From NCBI GenBank assembly GCA_023416315.1, contig JAEZIA010000028.1, forward strand, positions 1 through 28,679: a stretch of DNA of 28,679 nucleotides. Direction: 5' to 3'. Positions 7,638 to 15,553 of this stretch are shown here, one piece after another. The DNA is from Actinomycetes bacterium. Its GTDB lineage: Bacteria; Actinomycetota; Actinomycetes; Mycobacteriales; Mycobacteriaceae. The position numbers and the translations under genes were made by a program. Numbering within the stretch: position 1 is the first letter of the stretch; each line of letters opens with the position of its first letter. The notes beneath the pieces are model-generated. The model was not told the DNA's origin and made no database searches. It saw nothing but the letters and a program-made list of their open reading frames with translations.

Positions 7638-9065
7638 GTGTACATCGGAGGCGAGTGGCGATCGGCCTTGTCGGGCAAGGTGTTCGAGAGCACCAATCCC
7701 ACCACCGGTGCCGTGCTCGGCACTGTTCCCGACGGCGGCAGCCAGGATGCTCGGGCGGCCATCGACGCAGCAACGGCCGCGTTACCAGAATGGCGCGCGC
7801 GCACCGCGTACGAGCGAGCCGACGTTCTGATGGCGGCACATCGCATCATGCTCGAGCGCCACGACGAGCTGGCCACGCTGATGACCCGCGAACAAGGCAA
7901 GCCGTTGCGCATGGCCCGCACCGAAGTCGGCTACGCTGCCGACTTCCTGTTGTGGTTCGCTGAAGAGGCCAAACGCGTTTACGGGGAGGTGATTCCGTCC
8001 GCACGCGCCGATCAGCGCTTTCTGGTTCTGCAGCAGCCGGTCGGCGTGTGCGCGGCGATCACTCCGTGGAATTATCCGATTTCGATGATCACCCGTAAAG
8101 TCGCGCCTGCTCTGGCAGCGGGTTGCACGTCGGTGCTCAAGCCCGCCGAGCAGACGCCATTGTGTGCGATAGAGACATTTCGGGTGTTTGCCGACGCGGG
8201 TGTCCCGGCGGGTGTGGTCAACCTCGTCACGTGTGCAGATCCCGAACCGGTCGCCGACGAGATTCTCGCCGACGCGGGCGTGCGGAAGATCAGCTTCACC
8301 GGGTCGACAGAGGTCGGCAAGATGATCGCGTCGCGGGCCGGCGCCACGATGAAGCGCGTTTCGATGGAACTTGGCGGGCATGCACCATTTCTGGTCTTCG
8401 CCGACGCCGATCCGGAGCACGCTGCCAAGGGTGCGGCGTTGGTGAAGTTCCTCAACACCGGTCAGGCGTGCATCTGCCCCAACCGGTTCATCGTGCATCG
8501 CTCGATCGTCGAGCCCTTCCTGGCGACCTTGCGTGCGCGTGTGGAGAAGCTGGTGCCCGGCGACGGACTGCAGAAGGGCACGACTGTGGGCCCGCTGATC
8601 GATGACGTCGCCATCACGAAAATGGAACGCCAGGTTGCCGACGCAGTCAGCAAGGGTGCGAGCGTTGTACTGGGCGGGTCGCGGCTGACCGGACCCGATT
8701 TCGACCAGGGCTGCTTTTACGCACCGACGATCCTGGCGGACGTAACTCCTGGCATGCTGATCTGCTCAGAGGAAACCTTCGGGCCGATCGCACCGGTGCT
8801 CGTCTTCGATGACGAGGCGGAGGCGATCGAGTTGGCGAACTCTACGAGTTACGGGTTGGCCGGCTATATCTATACCCGCGATATCGGTCGGGCGATCCGG
8901 GTCGCCGAGGCATTGGAGTTCGGGATGATCGGCATCAACGACATCAACCCCACGTCGGCCGCTGTTCCGTTCGGCGGCATCAAGGAGAGTGGGTTGGGCC
9001 GTGAGGGGGCGCGAGCCGGAATCGCGGAGTACCTGGACACCAAGGTGCTGGGGATAGCGCTGTGA
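7638..9065 (+). CDS. NAD(P)-dependent aldehyde dehydrogenase, 475 aa
   Basis: Full-length ALDH superfamily enzyme close to the succinate-semialdehyde dehydrogenase type. The coenzyme segment ITPWNYPISM holds the conserved Asn145, the Rossmann signature is FTGSTEVGK (about 220-228), the general base is Glu244 in SMELGGHAP, and the nucleophile is Cys278 in NTGQACICPNR. All catalytic residues are present. It oxidises an aldehyde to a carboxylic acid. In this operon the aldehyde could come from P450 oxidation of a methyl group, with CoA activation following, or from an aldolytic step. It sits between the two MaoC halves and overlaps the second by GTGA. Confidence 0.95.
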   Translation: MYIGGEWRSALSGKVFESTNPTTGAVLGTVPDGGSQDARAAIDAATAALPEWRARTAYERADVLMAAHRIMLERHDELATLMTREQGKPLRMARTEVGYAADFLLWFAEEAKRVYGEVIPSARADQRFLVLQQPVGVCAAITPWNYPISMITRKVAPALAAGCTSVLKPAEQTPLCAIETFRVFADAGVPAGVVNLVTCADPEPVADEILADAGVRKISFTGSTEVGKMIASRAGATMKRVSMELGGHAPFLVFADADPEHAAKGAALVKFLNTGQACICPNRFIVHRSIVEPFLATLRARVEKLVPGDGLQKGTTVGPLIDDVAITKMERQVADAVSKGASVVLGGSRLTGPDFDQGCFYAPTILADVTPGMLICSEETFGPIAPVLVFDDEAEAIELANSTSYGLAGYIYTRDIGRAIRVAEALEFGMIGINDINPTSAAVPFGGIKESGLGREGARAGIAEYLDTKVLGIAL

Positions 9066-9508
9066 CACTGGATTTCGATGCGATCAACGTAGGCGATCAG
9101 CTGCCGGAATTCGTCCGGACAACAGGGTTCGCGGAGTGGAACCGCTATGCCGCGGTGAACGACGAGTTCATCCCGATCCATATGGACGACGAAGCCGGGC
9201 GGGCGGCGGGCAACGCAGGCGGTGCCTTCGGTATGGGGAACCTCAGGCTGGCGTATCTGACCAACATGCTCCGCGGCTGGATCGGGGACGACGGCGAAAT
9301 CCGTTCGCTCAGAGCCAAATACAAGGGGATGAACCAGAAGGGCGACGAACTGCGGGCGGTCGCCGAAATTGTCGGCAAGGAGCTGGTTGACGAGCCGCAG
9401 GGACGAGTTACGCTGGTCCACCTGAAGGTCGACGTCATTGACCAGAACGGTACTTCTACCACCCCTGGAGAAGCGACCGTCGCATTCACCGCACCGCGAG
9501 GTGCGTGA
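9062..9508 (+). CDS. MaoC family dehydratase/hydratase, 148 aa
   Basis: Hot-dog fold with a hydratase-2 motif. Around residues 28-45 it reads YAAVNDEFIPIHMDDEAGR, keeping His40 of the catalytic pair, while the usual Asp-x-Asn-Pro is altered: E35 occupies the normal Asp spacing, with D34 next to it, and Ile replaces Asn. The downstream RSLRAKYKGMNQKGDEL strand is typical of stand-alone mycobacterial MaoC proteins. It probably pairs with the hot-dog protein at 7131 to form an enoyl-CoA hydratase. The start overlaps the ALDH stop (GTGA). It ends the operon three bases before the stop of a convergent phosphotransferase gene. Confidence 0.85.
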   Translation: MTLDFDAINVGDQLPEFVRTTGFAEWNRYAAVNDEFIPIHMDDEAGRAAGNAGGAFGMGNLRLAYLTNMLRGWIGDDGEIRSLRAKYKGMNQKGDELRAVAEIVGKELVDEPQGRVTLVHLKVDVIDQNGTSTTPGEATVAFTAPRGA

Positions 9509-9511
9509 CCG

Positions 9512-10840
9512 TCACGTCAGCGCGGCGAGGTGCCCGATTCCGCCCGGGGCGCTCAGTACCGGTTCGAGCAACAGCATCTGGCGCATGCATCGGCGGTGTA
9601 GCAACCGGATCAGAGCCGCGTCGTGATCTGGGCCGGCGTCGCGGATGAAGTCTTCGAGCAGGGCATCGCCGGTCAGCCGATCGACGGGTCGCTGCCCGAT
9701 CAGCGTCGCGATGTCATCGAGGTCGGCCGAGATGATCGCCGGCTCGTACTCGTTGACGCGAGCGGCGAACTTGGCCACGGAAGCCACCGTGTCCCGACGG
9801 TATTCAGCGATGCCGGCCGCAGCGTCGAGCCCCTCGATCATGGCAGGCAATCCGTCCACCAGCCCGGTGTATTCATGCCTGGCGGGCTCAGGCAACGACA
9901 CCGCGTCCAACTGGACATCAGCCAGCCGAGCGATGGATTCGATGGCGTGCAGGGACAACTGGTGAAACCACTCGACATATTGCAGGATCTCCGGCAGCGC
10001 CAGGTCCAGGTGCAGTGCGATCACCAGGCCGAGCGGGGTGCACAGTGCGAACTTCGCGGTGTGGAATTCGATCGCAGTTCTGTCCAGGGGCTCCCCGGAG
10101 ACCTGCTCGTAGCAGGCAAACACCCGAGTCAGATCCCCCATCGGCTCCGTCGCGTTTCGTAAGCGAAGACCGGCAAGGTCGTGCGCGACGTCGCCGATGT
10201 GCGCCAGCTCCACATCGAGAAGTCCGGTGATGCGCCGATCGGAGAACATGAACTGGCCGGAGTCGCCCAGCACGAACGCGGGTTGACTCCGGCGGGCGGG
10301 AATATTGCGTCGCAACCAACCGATCCCGAACTCCAGCTACGGTTCCGGGCGCTGCTTGAACTCACGGTAGCGGGTGACGAATGACTCGAAGAAGTCCAGC
10401 GCGATGGCTTCCGGCGTAGCCGGGACGGCCATCCCCAGGTCACCGAATGCCTCGGGCGTTATTCGGTGCACAGCCACGAGAGCCTCGATATAGCTGTCCA
10501 TCACCGCGTCGACCTCGGCGGCGTCGGCCGCGGTGCCGAGATTCGGTTCACCGGTCAGCCAGTCCATCACGACCGCCGCGCCGCCGCCGATCTCGGCATG
10601 AACGTGCGGCACCGGGATCGAATGCGCCTCCATCACCCGCAGGACCGACGCCTCGCGACCGACATCCATCGTGCCGAAGCCATCGCGGTTTCCCCGCACG
10701 TAGAGCCGGACTGGCCGCCCGTCACAGTGTGCGATGACGAACCATGCCGGCCGCCAGCGATGCTGCCGCTCGAAGCTCACCACCTCGCCGACGTTGGCGG
10801 TCACCCAGTCGCGGACAAGGTCGTCAAGTTGTTCTGTCAC
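9512..10840 (-). pseudogene. Aminoglycoside phosphotransferase-like (APH/ChoK fold) gene interrupted by in-frame TAG
   Basis: One reading frame from GTG 10840 to 9512 encodes a kinase-like protein of 442 codons, broken only by TAG at 10339-10337 (codon 168). The N-terminal part holds the small lobe (RLYVRGNRDGFGTMDVGREASVLRVM; AVVMDWLTGEPNL). The part after the stop holds the catalytic region FVLGDSGQFMF (Asp193) and the metal-site segment GLLDVELAHIGD. The frame is unchanged across the stop and both sides fit the family, so a single nonsense substitution is the simplest explanation; a sequencing error or readthrough are alternatives. The usual HGD reads LGD here. The start overlaps the SDR stop (GTGA). 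The family phosphorylates small molecules or CoA-pathway substrates in some acyl-CoA dehydrogenase fusions. Confidence 0.8.
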
Positions 10841-11634
10841 GAACCGAACACACCCGGCGACTTGGAGTAGTCGACCGTCGACAGCTCCGTCATCCCACCG
10901 TCGATGTGCAACACCGTGCCGGTCACGAAGGCGGCGTCGTCACTGGCCAGAAATGCCACCGCCGGCGCGATCTCGGTGTCGGGGTCAGCACCCCGTTTCA
11001 TCGGCGACGCGTCGGCGGTCCGGGTGTAGTTGTCCCAGTCGGTGCCGATCATGTCGCGCTGGACGTCGGTGAGCGCGAACGGACACACCGCGTTGACCCG
11101 GATCCCGTCCTGGGCCCACTCGTTGGCGGCCACCTTGGTGAGTGCGCCGATCGCCCCCTTGGCCGCCGAGTACGGCGCGGTATAGGCGATGCCGGCCAAC
11201 GCCGAACCGGACACGAAGTTGATCACCGACGCTTTGCCTGCTGCTTTGAGGAACGGGTGTGCGATTTGCATGAACCGGAACGTCGCCTTGGGCCCGGTGG
11301 CCTCGGAGAGTTCCCAGTCCTTGTCGGTGACCAGCTCCAGAGCCTTCGGCATCGCGAAGTACTGTGCGGCGTTGACCAGGACGTGCAGCGCACCGCTCGC
11401 CGCCGCGGCCTCTACCGCGGTGGAAATCTCGTCGCGTTTGGCCACGTTGGCTTTGACGAACGCAGCGGTGCCGCCGTCTCGCTCGATCAATTCGATGCAC
11501 TCGGCCGCTTTGTCGTCGTTGAGGTCGACGATGGTGACGTGGGCACCCTCGGCCGCCAGCCGCCGCGATATCGCCCGGCCCAGCCCTTGAGCGCCGCCGG
11601 TCACCAATGCTTTTCGGTCATCGAGCCGTGCCAA
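10837..11634 (-). CDS. Short-chain dehydrogenase/reductase, 265 aa, TTG start
   Basis: Classical SDR with the dinucleotide motif TGGAQGLG (12-19), NAA in place of NAG at 88-90, active-site Ser in FVSGS (about 142-144), and Tyr155/Lys159 in YSAAK. VDLND after the second strand suggests NAD preference, with Asp near 37. The C-terminal GTVLHIDGGM is usual. The TTG start is chosen because GGGAGG lies seven bases upstream (11642-11647) and the N-terminus MARLDDRKALVTGG is normal. It likely oxidises a hydroxy-acyl-CoA or hydroxylated ring intermediate. It is divergent from the acyl-CoA dehydrogenase pair at 11766 and shares their 131-bp promoter region. Confidence 0.93.
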   Translation of the reverse strand: MARLDDRKALVTGGAQGLGRAISRRLAAEGAHVTIVDLNDDKAAECIELIERDGGTAAFVKANVAKRDEISTAVEAAAASGALHVLVNAAQYFAMPKALELVTDKDWELSEATGPKATFRFMQIAHPFLKAAGKASVINFVSGSALAGIAYTAPYSAAKGAIGALTKVAANEWAQDGIRVNAVCPFALTDVQRDMIGTDWDNYTRTADASPMKRGADPDTEIAPAVAFLASDDAAFVTGTVLHIDGGMTELSTVDYSKSPGVFGS

Positions 11635-11641
11635 GGGGGAA

Positions 11642-11647
11642 CCTCCC
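11642..11647 (-). promoter_or_regulatory. Ribosome-binding site deciding the SDR TTG start
   Basis: Read leftward this is GGGAGG, seven bases from TTG at 11634; no ATG or GTG fits the family N-terminus. Confidence 0.7.
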
Positions 11648-11654
11648 GCATGTA

Positions 11655-11693
11655 ACAGTTGAACACTTTGCGTTCTATCATTCAGTATGATGG
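11655..11693. promoter_or_regulatory. Class II-like promoter element between SDR and dehydrogenase pair 2
   Basis: The left part aligns ungapped with the P450 element at 1676: from CAGTTGA through the octamers GCGTTCTA (11670-11677) and TCATTCAG (11678-11685), 20 of the first 29 positions agree. A perfect short inverted repeat, ATCAT-TCAGT-ATGAT, occupies 11677-11691. A -10 hexamer TATCAT (11676-11681) predicts transcription from about 11687, exactly where a short ORF begins. This copy is less conserved than those at 1676 and 14190. Confidence 0.4.
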
Positions 11694-11755
11694 CAGACCG
11701 CCACCGCCAGCGCCAGGAAGGGTTCCGGATGCGGGTATCAGCGGATCGCGATTAG
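11687..11755 (+). CDS. Possible leaderless 22-codon leader ORF
   Basis: ATG ATG at 11687-11692 opens a 22-residue frame ending TAG at 11753-11755. The peptide is rich in Arg, His and Gln. Its first base is at the predicted transcription start for the -10 box TATCAT (11676-11681), so it could be read from a leaderless mRNA. Its stop codon overlaps the AGGAG ribosome site (11754-11758) of the acyl-CoA dehydrogenase at 11766. A ribosome ending here would sit on that ribosome site, so coupling or attenuation is possible. It is too short to judge by codon use, and coding is unproven. Confidence 0.35.
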   Translation: MMADRHRQRQEGFRMRVSADRD

Positions 11756-11765
11756 GAGCATCCGG

Positions 11766-12809
11766 ATGTACATCGGTCTCACCGACGAACAGGCGTTGCT
11801 ACGTGACACGACGGCGCGCCTCGCCGACCGGCTGGCGACCGTCGATCCCGACGGAATTTCCACTGGCGAACAGCTCGAGAACGAATGGCGCGAAGTGGTC
11901 GCCCTAGGCGTGCCTGCACTCCGGGCACCACAGGAGTGGGGACTGGATGCCAGCGGCGTCGAAACAGCGGTCGTGGTCGAGGAATTCGCCCGCCGCCTGT
12001 GTGCGGTCCCGGTGCTCGGCCAGGCCGCATTGGCGACGGAACTATTGCACGCCGCCGGAGCGGACAAAGAGATCGAACTGGTCTCCGACGGCACGCTGCG
12101 CCTGGCGCCGCTGCTGAGCCCAGATTTGGCCGGCTTCGCCGACGAACCTTCGGGCGGCATCGCATTCGACGCCGCCGGGGCCACGCACGTCCTGACAGCG
12201 GTCGAGGACGACGGACACCGGCGGTTGATGTATGCGCCGATCGAGGTGGTCGAGGCGAGCGGGCTCGACCTGACCCGGGCGTTGAGCCCGGTGACCATGT
12301 TCGACCTCGACTCGGCGACGGCGGCTGGCCGACCGATCGATGCCCAGCGGTGGACGAAAGCCAACGCGCTCGCTCTGACCGTCATTGCCGCGGACCTGGT
12401 CGGCGTGATGGCAGGCGCTCTCGACGACGCCGTGCGCTATGCGGGTGAGCGCGTCCAGTTCGGCGTGAAAATCGGCTCTTTCCAAGCGATTCAGCACCTC
12501 CTCGCCGACTCCTTCGCCCGACTCGAAGGAGCCAGAAGCTGCCTGTGGCATGCCGCCTGGGCGGTCGATCACGTACCGGCCGAGGAGGCCATGCTGGCCG
12601 CCCGCACTGCCAAGGCCTACTCTTCGGCTGCCGGGCGAGACGTCGTCGAAACCGCGATGCAGGTGCTCGGCGGGATCTCGATCACCTGGGAGCACCTGGC
12701 CCATCTGCGGCTGCGCCGAACTTTGGTGAACCGCCGACTGTTCGGTGATGAAAGCGACCAATATCAGGCGATCGCGCAGCTGCGCCTCGCCGACCGAGAC
12801 CTGGGTTAG
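11766..12809 (+). CDS. Acyl-CoA dehydrogenase family subunit, pair 2 first member, 347 aa
   Basis: A short acyl-CoA dehydrogenase-like protein. The N-terminal helices begin YIGLTDEQALLRDTTARLADRL. The middle domain is reduced and lacks the SEPEAGSD signature. The C-terminal domain keeps YAGERVQFGVKIGSFQAIQHLLADSF and QVLGGISITWEHLAHLRLRR. There is no YEGT-type catalytic loop. These traits match the small subunit of alpha2-beta2 dehydrogenases, with the full-length partner immediately downstream. The ATG has AGGAG seven bases before it. The promoter region is shared with the divergent SDR gene and contains a class II-like element. Confidence 0.88.
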   Translation: MYIGLTDEQALLRDTTARLADRLATVDPDGISTGEQLENEWREVVALGVPALRAPQEWGLDASGVETAVVVEEFARRLCAVPVLGQAALATELLHAAGADKEIELVSDGTLRLAPLLSPDLAGFADEPSGGIAFDAAGATHVLTAVEDDGHRRLMYAPIEVVEASGLDLTRALSPVTMFDLDSATAAGRPIDAQRWTKANALALTVIAADLVGVMAGALDDAVRYAGERVQFGVKIGSFQAIQHLLADSFARLEGARSCLWHAAWAVDHVPAEEAMLAARTAKAYSSAAGRDVVETAMQVLGGISITWEHLAHLRLRRTLVNRRLFGDESDQYQAIAQLRLADRDLG

Positions 12810-12822
12810 CCCGCGGAGGACC

Positions 12823-13962
12823 ATGGACTTCACCGATACCCCTGAGGAAGCAGAATTCCGGGCCCGGTTACGCACGTGGCTGGCCGCGCACGCCGCCGAG
12901 GCTCGAGTGCCTGACGACCCCGGCGCGCGTGCCGACGCGGCCAACGCCTGGCACCACACGCTGTACGAGGCGGGTTACATCGGGCTGTCCTTCCCCGTCG
13001 AGTATGGCGGCCACGGCCTGTCTCCGATGTATGAGGCGATCCTGAACGACGAACTCGGTCGCGCCGGTGCACCCCCGATCGAAGGCGTGGGGCATTTGTC
13101 GAACGCGTTGCGGCTCTTCGGATCCGGTCAGCAACGCACCGAGTTGCTACCGGGCCTGTTGTCCGGAGCCGTCCGATGGTGTCAGGGATTCAGCGAGCCT
13201 GAGGCGGGTTCGGATCTGGCCAGCCTCCGAACCAAGGCCGAGTTGATCGAGGTCGACGGTCGGCCGACGTTCCGCGTCAACGGGCGCAAGATCTGGACGA
13301 GTTTCGCCGCAGTCGCGGACTGGTGCTTTCTGTTGTGCCGTACCGAGCCCGATGCGGCCAAACACGCGGGAATCTCGGTCCTGCTTGTGCCCATGTCGAC
13401 CGACGGCATCGACGTCGCACCGATCGTCAACGCGGCGCGCAACCGCGAGTTCGCCGAGGTCACCTTCACCGACGTCGACGTTCCGGCCGAAAACCTCCTC
13501 GGCGAACGCGGGCAGGGCTGGTCGATCGCGAACCAACTCCTGGCATACGAACGCGGGCCCAGCGACATCAACTGGATCAGTCGCCTTGCCGTTCAGCTTC
13601 GAGCGCTCGAGGACGACGTGCGCGCCGGACGGGTGCCGGATACCACCGTCGCGCGCGCCAAGCTCGGTGAGGCCTACACCGAATTACGCGCGCTCCAGGT
13701 CAAGGTTGCGCGGTCGCTGACCGAACGCGTCAACGGCGCGCTGCCCGGCGCCGAGGGTTCGGTGGACAAGCTGCTGATGGCTCGGGCCGATCAGACCTTC
13801 GGCCATACGATGATGGATCTGCGTGCGGCGGCACCGCTACTGTGCGAGGGCCTGGAATGGGACTTGTACGTGTGGTCTCGGGCTGCCGGCATCTACGGCG
13901 GTACGGCTCAGATTCAGCGCAATATCGTCGCCCAGCGGGTATTGGGGCTACCCCGCAGCTAG
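12823..13962 (+). CDS. Acyl-CoA dehydrogenase family subunit, pair 2 second member, 379 aa
   Basis: Full-length acyl-CoA dehydrogenase fold: GYIGLSFPVEYGGHGLSP in the N-domain, QGFSEPEAGSDLASLRTKAEL as the middle-domain signature, and GIYGGTAQIQRNIVAQRVLGLPR at the C-terminus. Gly occupies the place of the catalytic Glu of YEGT enzymes. The start ATG at 12823 has a close GGAGGA site, 13 bp after the partner's stop; a longer in-frame extension into the upstream gene was rejected. With the subunit at 11766 it would form a second heteromeric dehydrogenase, probably acting on a different CoA ester from pair 1. Its TAG stop shares CTAG with the stop of the opposite small gene. Confidence 0.92.
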   Translation: MDFTDTPEEAEFRARLRTWLAAHAAEARVPDDPGARADAANAWHHTLYEAGYIGLSFPVEYGGHGLSPMYEAILNDELGRAGAPPIEGVGHLSNALRLFGSGQQRTELLPGLLSGAVRWCQGFSEPEAGSDLASLRTKAELIEVDGRPTFRVNGRKIWTSFAAVADWCFLLCRTEPDAAKHAGISVLLVPMSTDGIDVAPIVNAARNREFAEVTFTDVDVPAENLLGERGQGWSIANQLLAYERGPSDINWISRLAVQLRALEDDVRAGRVPDTTVARAKLGEAYTELRALQVKVARSLTERVNGALPGAEGSVDKLLMARADQTFGHTMMDLRAAAPLLCEGLEWDLYVWSRAAGIYGGTAQIQRNIVAQRVLGLPRS

Positions 13963-14156
13963 TCCGGCGCAATCATCCGCGCGTGGGACTCCCTGAGCGC
14001 GACCAGTCGGTGCTGCATGATCTCGTCGCCGCCACCGGCCGCCAAGGTCGCGGTGACCTGCTCGATCTCGGCCGCCAATCGTTCGGCAGCCTCGCTCTTG
14101 GTGAGCAGATCCTGATCCGCCCAGTCGTCGTGCGGAATGCGGTCCTTCGGGTCCAT
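13959..14156 (-). CDS. Small hydrophilic protein of unknown function, 65 aa
   Basis: ATG at 14156 opens a 65-residue charged protein (MDPKDRIPHDDWADQDLLTK...). The middle part (about residues 20-60) reads as two helices with heptad-like spacing, SEAAERLAAEIEQVTATL and DEIMQHRLVALRESHARM, suggesting a small coiled-coil or helical hairpin. No family is recognised. It lies divergent from the amidohydrolase and its stop overlaps the dehydrogenase stop through CTAG. A weak GGAG-type site lies about 12 bases upstream. Coding is plausible from amino-acid composition and position rather than homology. Confidence 0.6.
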   Translation of the reverse strand: MDPKDRIPHDDWADQDLLTKSEAAERLAAEIEQVTATLAAGGGDEIMQHRLVALRESHARMIAPD

Positions 14157-14189
14157 CGCGTTGTCTCTCTCCCGCCCCCGGCGGTATAG

Positions 14190-14234
14190 TCAATTGCGCA
14201 CATCTTGTTTAGTTGTTCAGTCGAACGATACAGG
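14190..14234 (+). promoter_or_regulatory. Class II promoter element upstream of the amidohydrolase
   Basis: Matches the P450 element (1676-1720) at 33 of 45 positions. The core is TTGTTTAG (14205-14212) and TTGTTCAG (14213-14220) in direct repeat, then TCGAACGA (14221-14228), which forms a GTTC-N4-GAAC dyad with the second octamer. A TATAGT hexamer at 14185-14190 would start transcription about 14197, within the element, leaving a leader of roughly 60 bases with a GGGGA ribosome site. Confidence 0.55.
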
Positions 14235-14257
14235 CGTAGGAAGCTGGGGACCAAGCG

Positions 14258-15553
14258 ATGCCGCTGCAACCGTCGATGAAACTGCTGTCAGTTGATGATC
14301 ATCTCATCGAACCACCCCACGTCTGGGCTGACCGCCTGCCGAAGAAGTACCTGCATGACGGTCCCCGGATCGTCGAATTCCCTCGCGACGGCGCGCCACC
14401 TGTTCAGCAATGGGTGTACGAGGGCCGGTCGTATCCCAATATTGGATTGAACGCTGTGGCCGGCAAGTCGCCCGAGGAGTTCGGCGTCGACCCGGTTCGC
14501 TACACCGAGATGATCCCCGGCTGCTACGACCCCAAGGCCCGACTGGTCGACATGGATGTCGACGGTGTCCACGCCATGCTGTGCTTCCCCTCGTTTCCCC
14601 GTTTCTGCGGCACCGTGTTCCTGGAGGGCACCGACAAAGAACTCGCATTGCTATCCGTTCAGGCGTGGAACGATTTCTCGCTCGACGAATGGTGCGCGAC
14701 GGACCCGGCGCGATTCATCCCGATGGCGATCACGCCACTGTGGGATGTCGACCTCATGGTTGCCGAGATCGAGCGCGTCGCAGCCAAGGGAGCGCGGGCG
14801 GTTGGACTGCCCGACAACCCGATGAATCTCAAGTTGCCCAGTTACCACACCGCACACTGGGATCCGGTCTGGTCGGCGCTAGAGGAGACCAACCTGACCG
14901 CCGTCATGCACTTCGGCTCCGGCGGCATGCCGCCGGCCACCTCGCCGGAGGCACCGTTCGCGGTGATGGTGACGCTCATGGGCACGACCTCCATGGCGGC
15001 CGCGATCGAATTGGTGTTCTCGCCGGTGTTCCACAAGCACCCGAATCTGAAGGTCGCCTTCTCCGAAGGCGGCGTCGGCTGGATGCCGTACCTCGTCGAG
15101 CGCGCCGACTACGTGTGGCGCAAGCACAAGTTCTATCAGAACATCCATCCGGATGTCCCACCGTCGGAGTTGTTCCACCGCAACATCTCTGGCTGCTTCA
15201 TCGAAGACGAGGTCGGGATGGCGATGCGCCATCAGATCGGGATCGACAACATCACGTGGGAGTGTGACTATCCGCATTCGGACTCGTTCTGGCCCAAGAG
15301 CCGGGCGCGTGCCGAGGAGATGCTTGCCGACGTTCCCGACGAGGACGCCGCGAAGATCGTCGAACTGAATGCCCGGCGGTGGTACGCCTTCCCCGAGGAG
15401 GGCTTCCAGTCCTGCACAGCCGATTCGGGGTGGCGACCCAACGATGGCAAGCCCCTGGCCTACGACTACGACGCGGACATGGCGCAGCACGGCGGGATCA
15501 ACAACGAGCAGTTCGTCAACAATCTTGCCCAGCAGATGACGAATAAGGAGTGA
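14258..15553 (+). CDS. Amidohydrolase family 2 (ACMSD-like TIM-barrel) protein, 431 aa
   Basis: Metal-dependent hydrolase or decarboxylase of the amidohydrolase_2 family. The N-terminal metal motif D-x-H is D13-D14-H15 in SVDDHLIEPP, a further His lies in LTAVMHFGSGG in mid-barrel, and the late catalytic Asp in ITWECDYPHSDSFWP. The SEGGVGWMPYLVERADYVWRKH segment is characteristic of actinobacterial members. Family enzymes decarboxylate or hydrolyse ring-derived acids, including C-C bonds, so it may act on a ring-opened intermediate. ATG at 14258 has GGGGA seven bases upstream. Its 3' end overlaps the convergent adenylyl cyclase by 38 bp. Confidence 0.92.
   Translation: MPLQPSMKLLSVDDHLIEPPHVWADRLPKKYLHDGPRIVEFPRDGAPPVQQWVYEGRSYPNIGLNAVAGKSPEEFGVDPVRYTEMIPGCYDPKARLVDMDVDGVHAMLCFPSFPRFCGTVFLEGTDKELALLSVQAWNDFSLDEWCATDPARFIPMAITPLWDVDLMVAEIERVAAKGARAVGLPDNPMNLKLPSYHTAHWDPVWSALEETNLTAVMHFGSGGMPPATSPEAPFAVMVTLMGTTSMAAAIELVFSPVFHKHPNLKVAFSEGGVGWMPYLVERADYVWRKHKFYQNIHPDVPPSELFHRNISGCFIEDEVGMAMRHQIGIDNITWECDYPHSDSFWPKSRARAEEMLADVPDEDAAKIVELNARRWYAFPEEGFQSCTADSGWRPNDGKPLAYDYDADMAQHGGINNEQFVNNLAQQMTNKE

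Noticed and set aside
10744..11655. 303-codon rightward open frame
   Set aside because: Mirror of the SDR gene at 10837-11634; no domain or ribosome site.
11661..11675. KstR-type site (GAAC...GTTC)
   Set aside because: The half-sites are separated by seven bases, whereas the KstR motif as I know it has a much shorter centre.
11662..11684. Class I operator in the SDR/dehydrogenase promoter
   Set aside because: Only the GAACACT half resembles it; the right half at the fixed spacing does not match. The region aligns better with the class II element.
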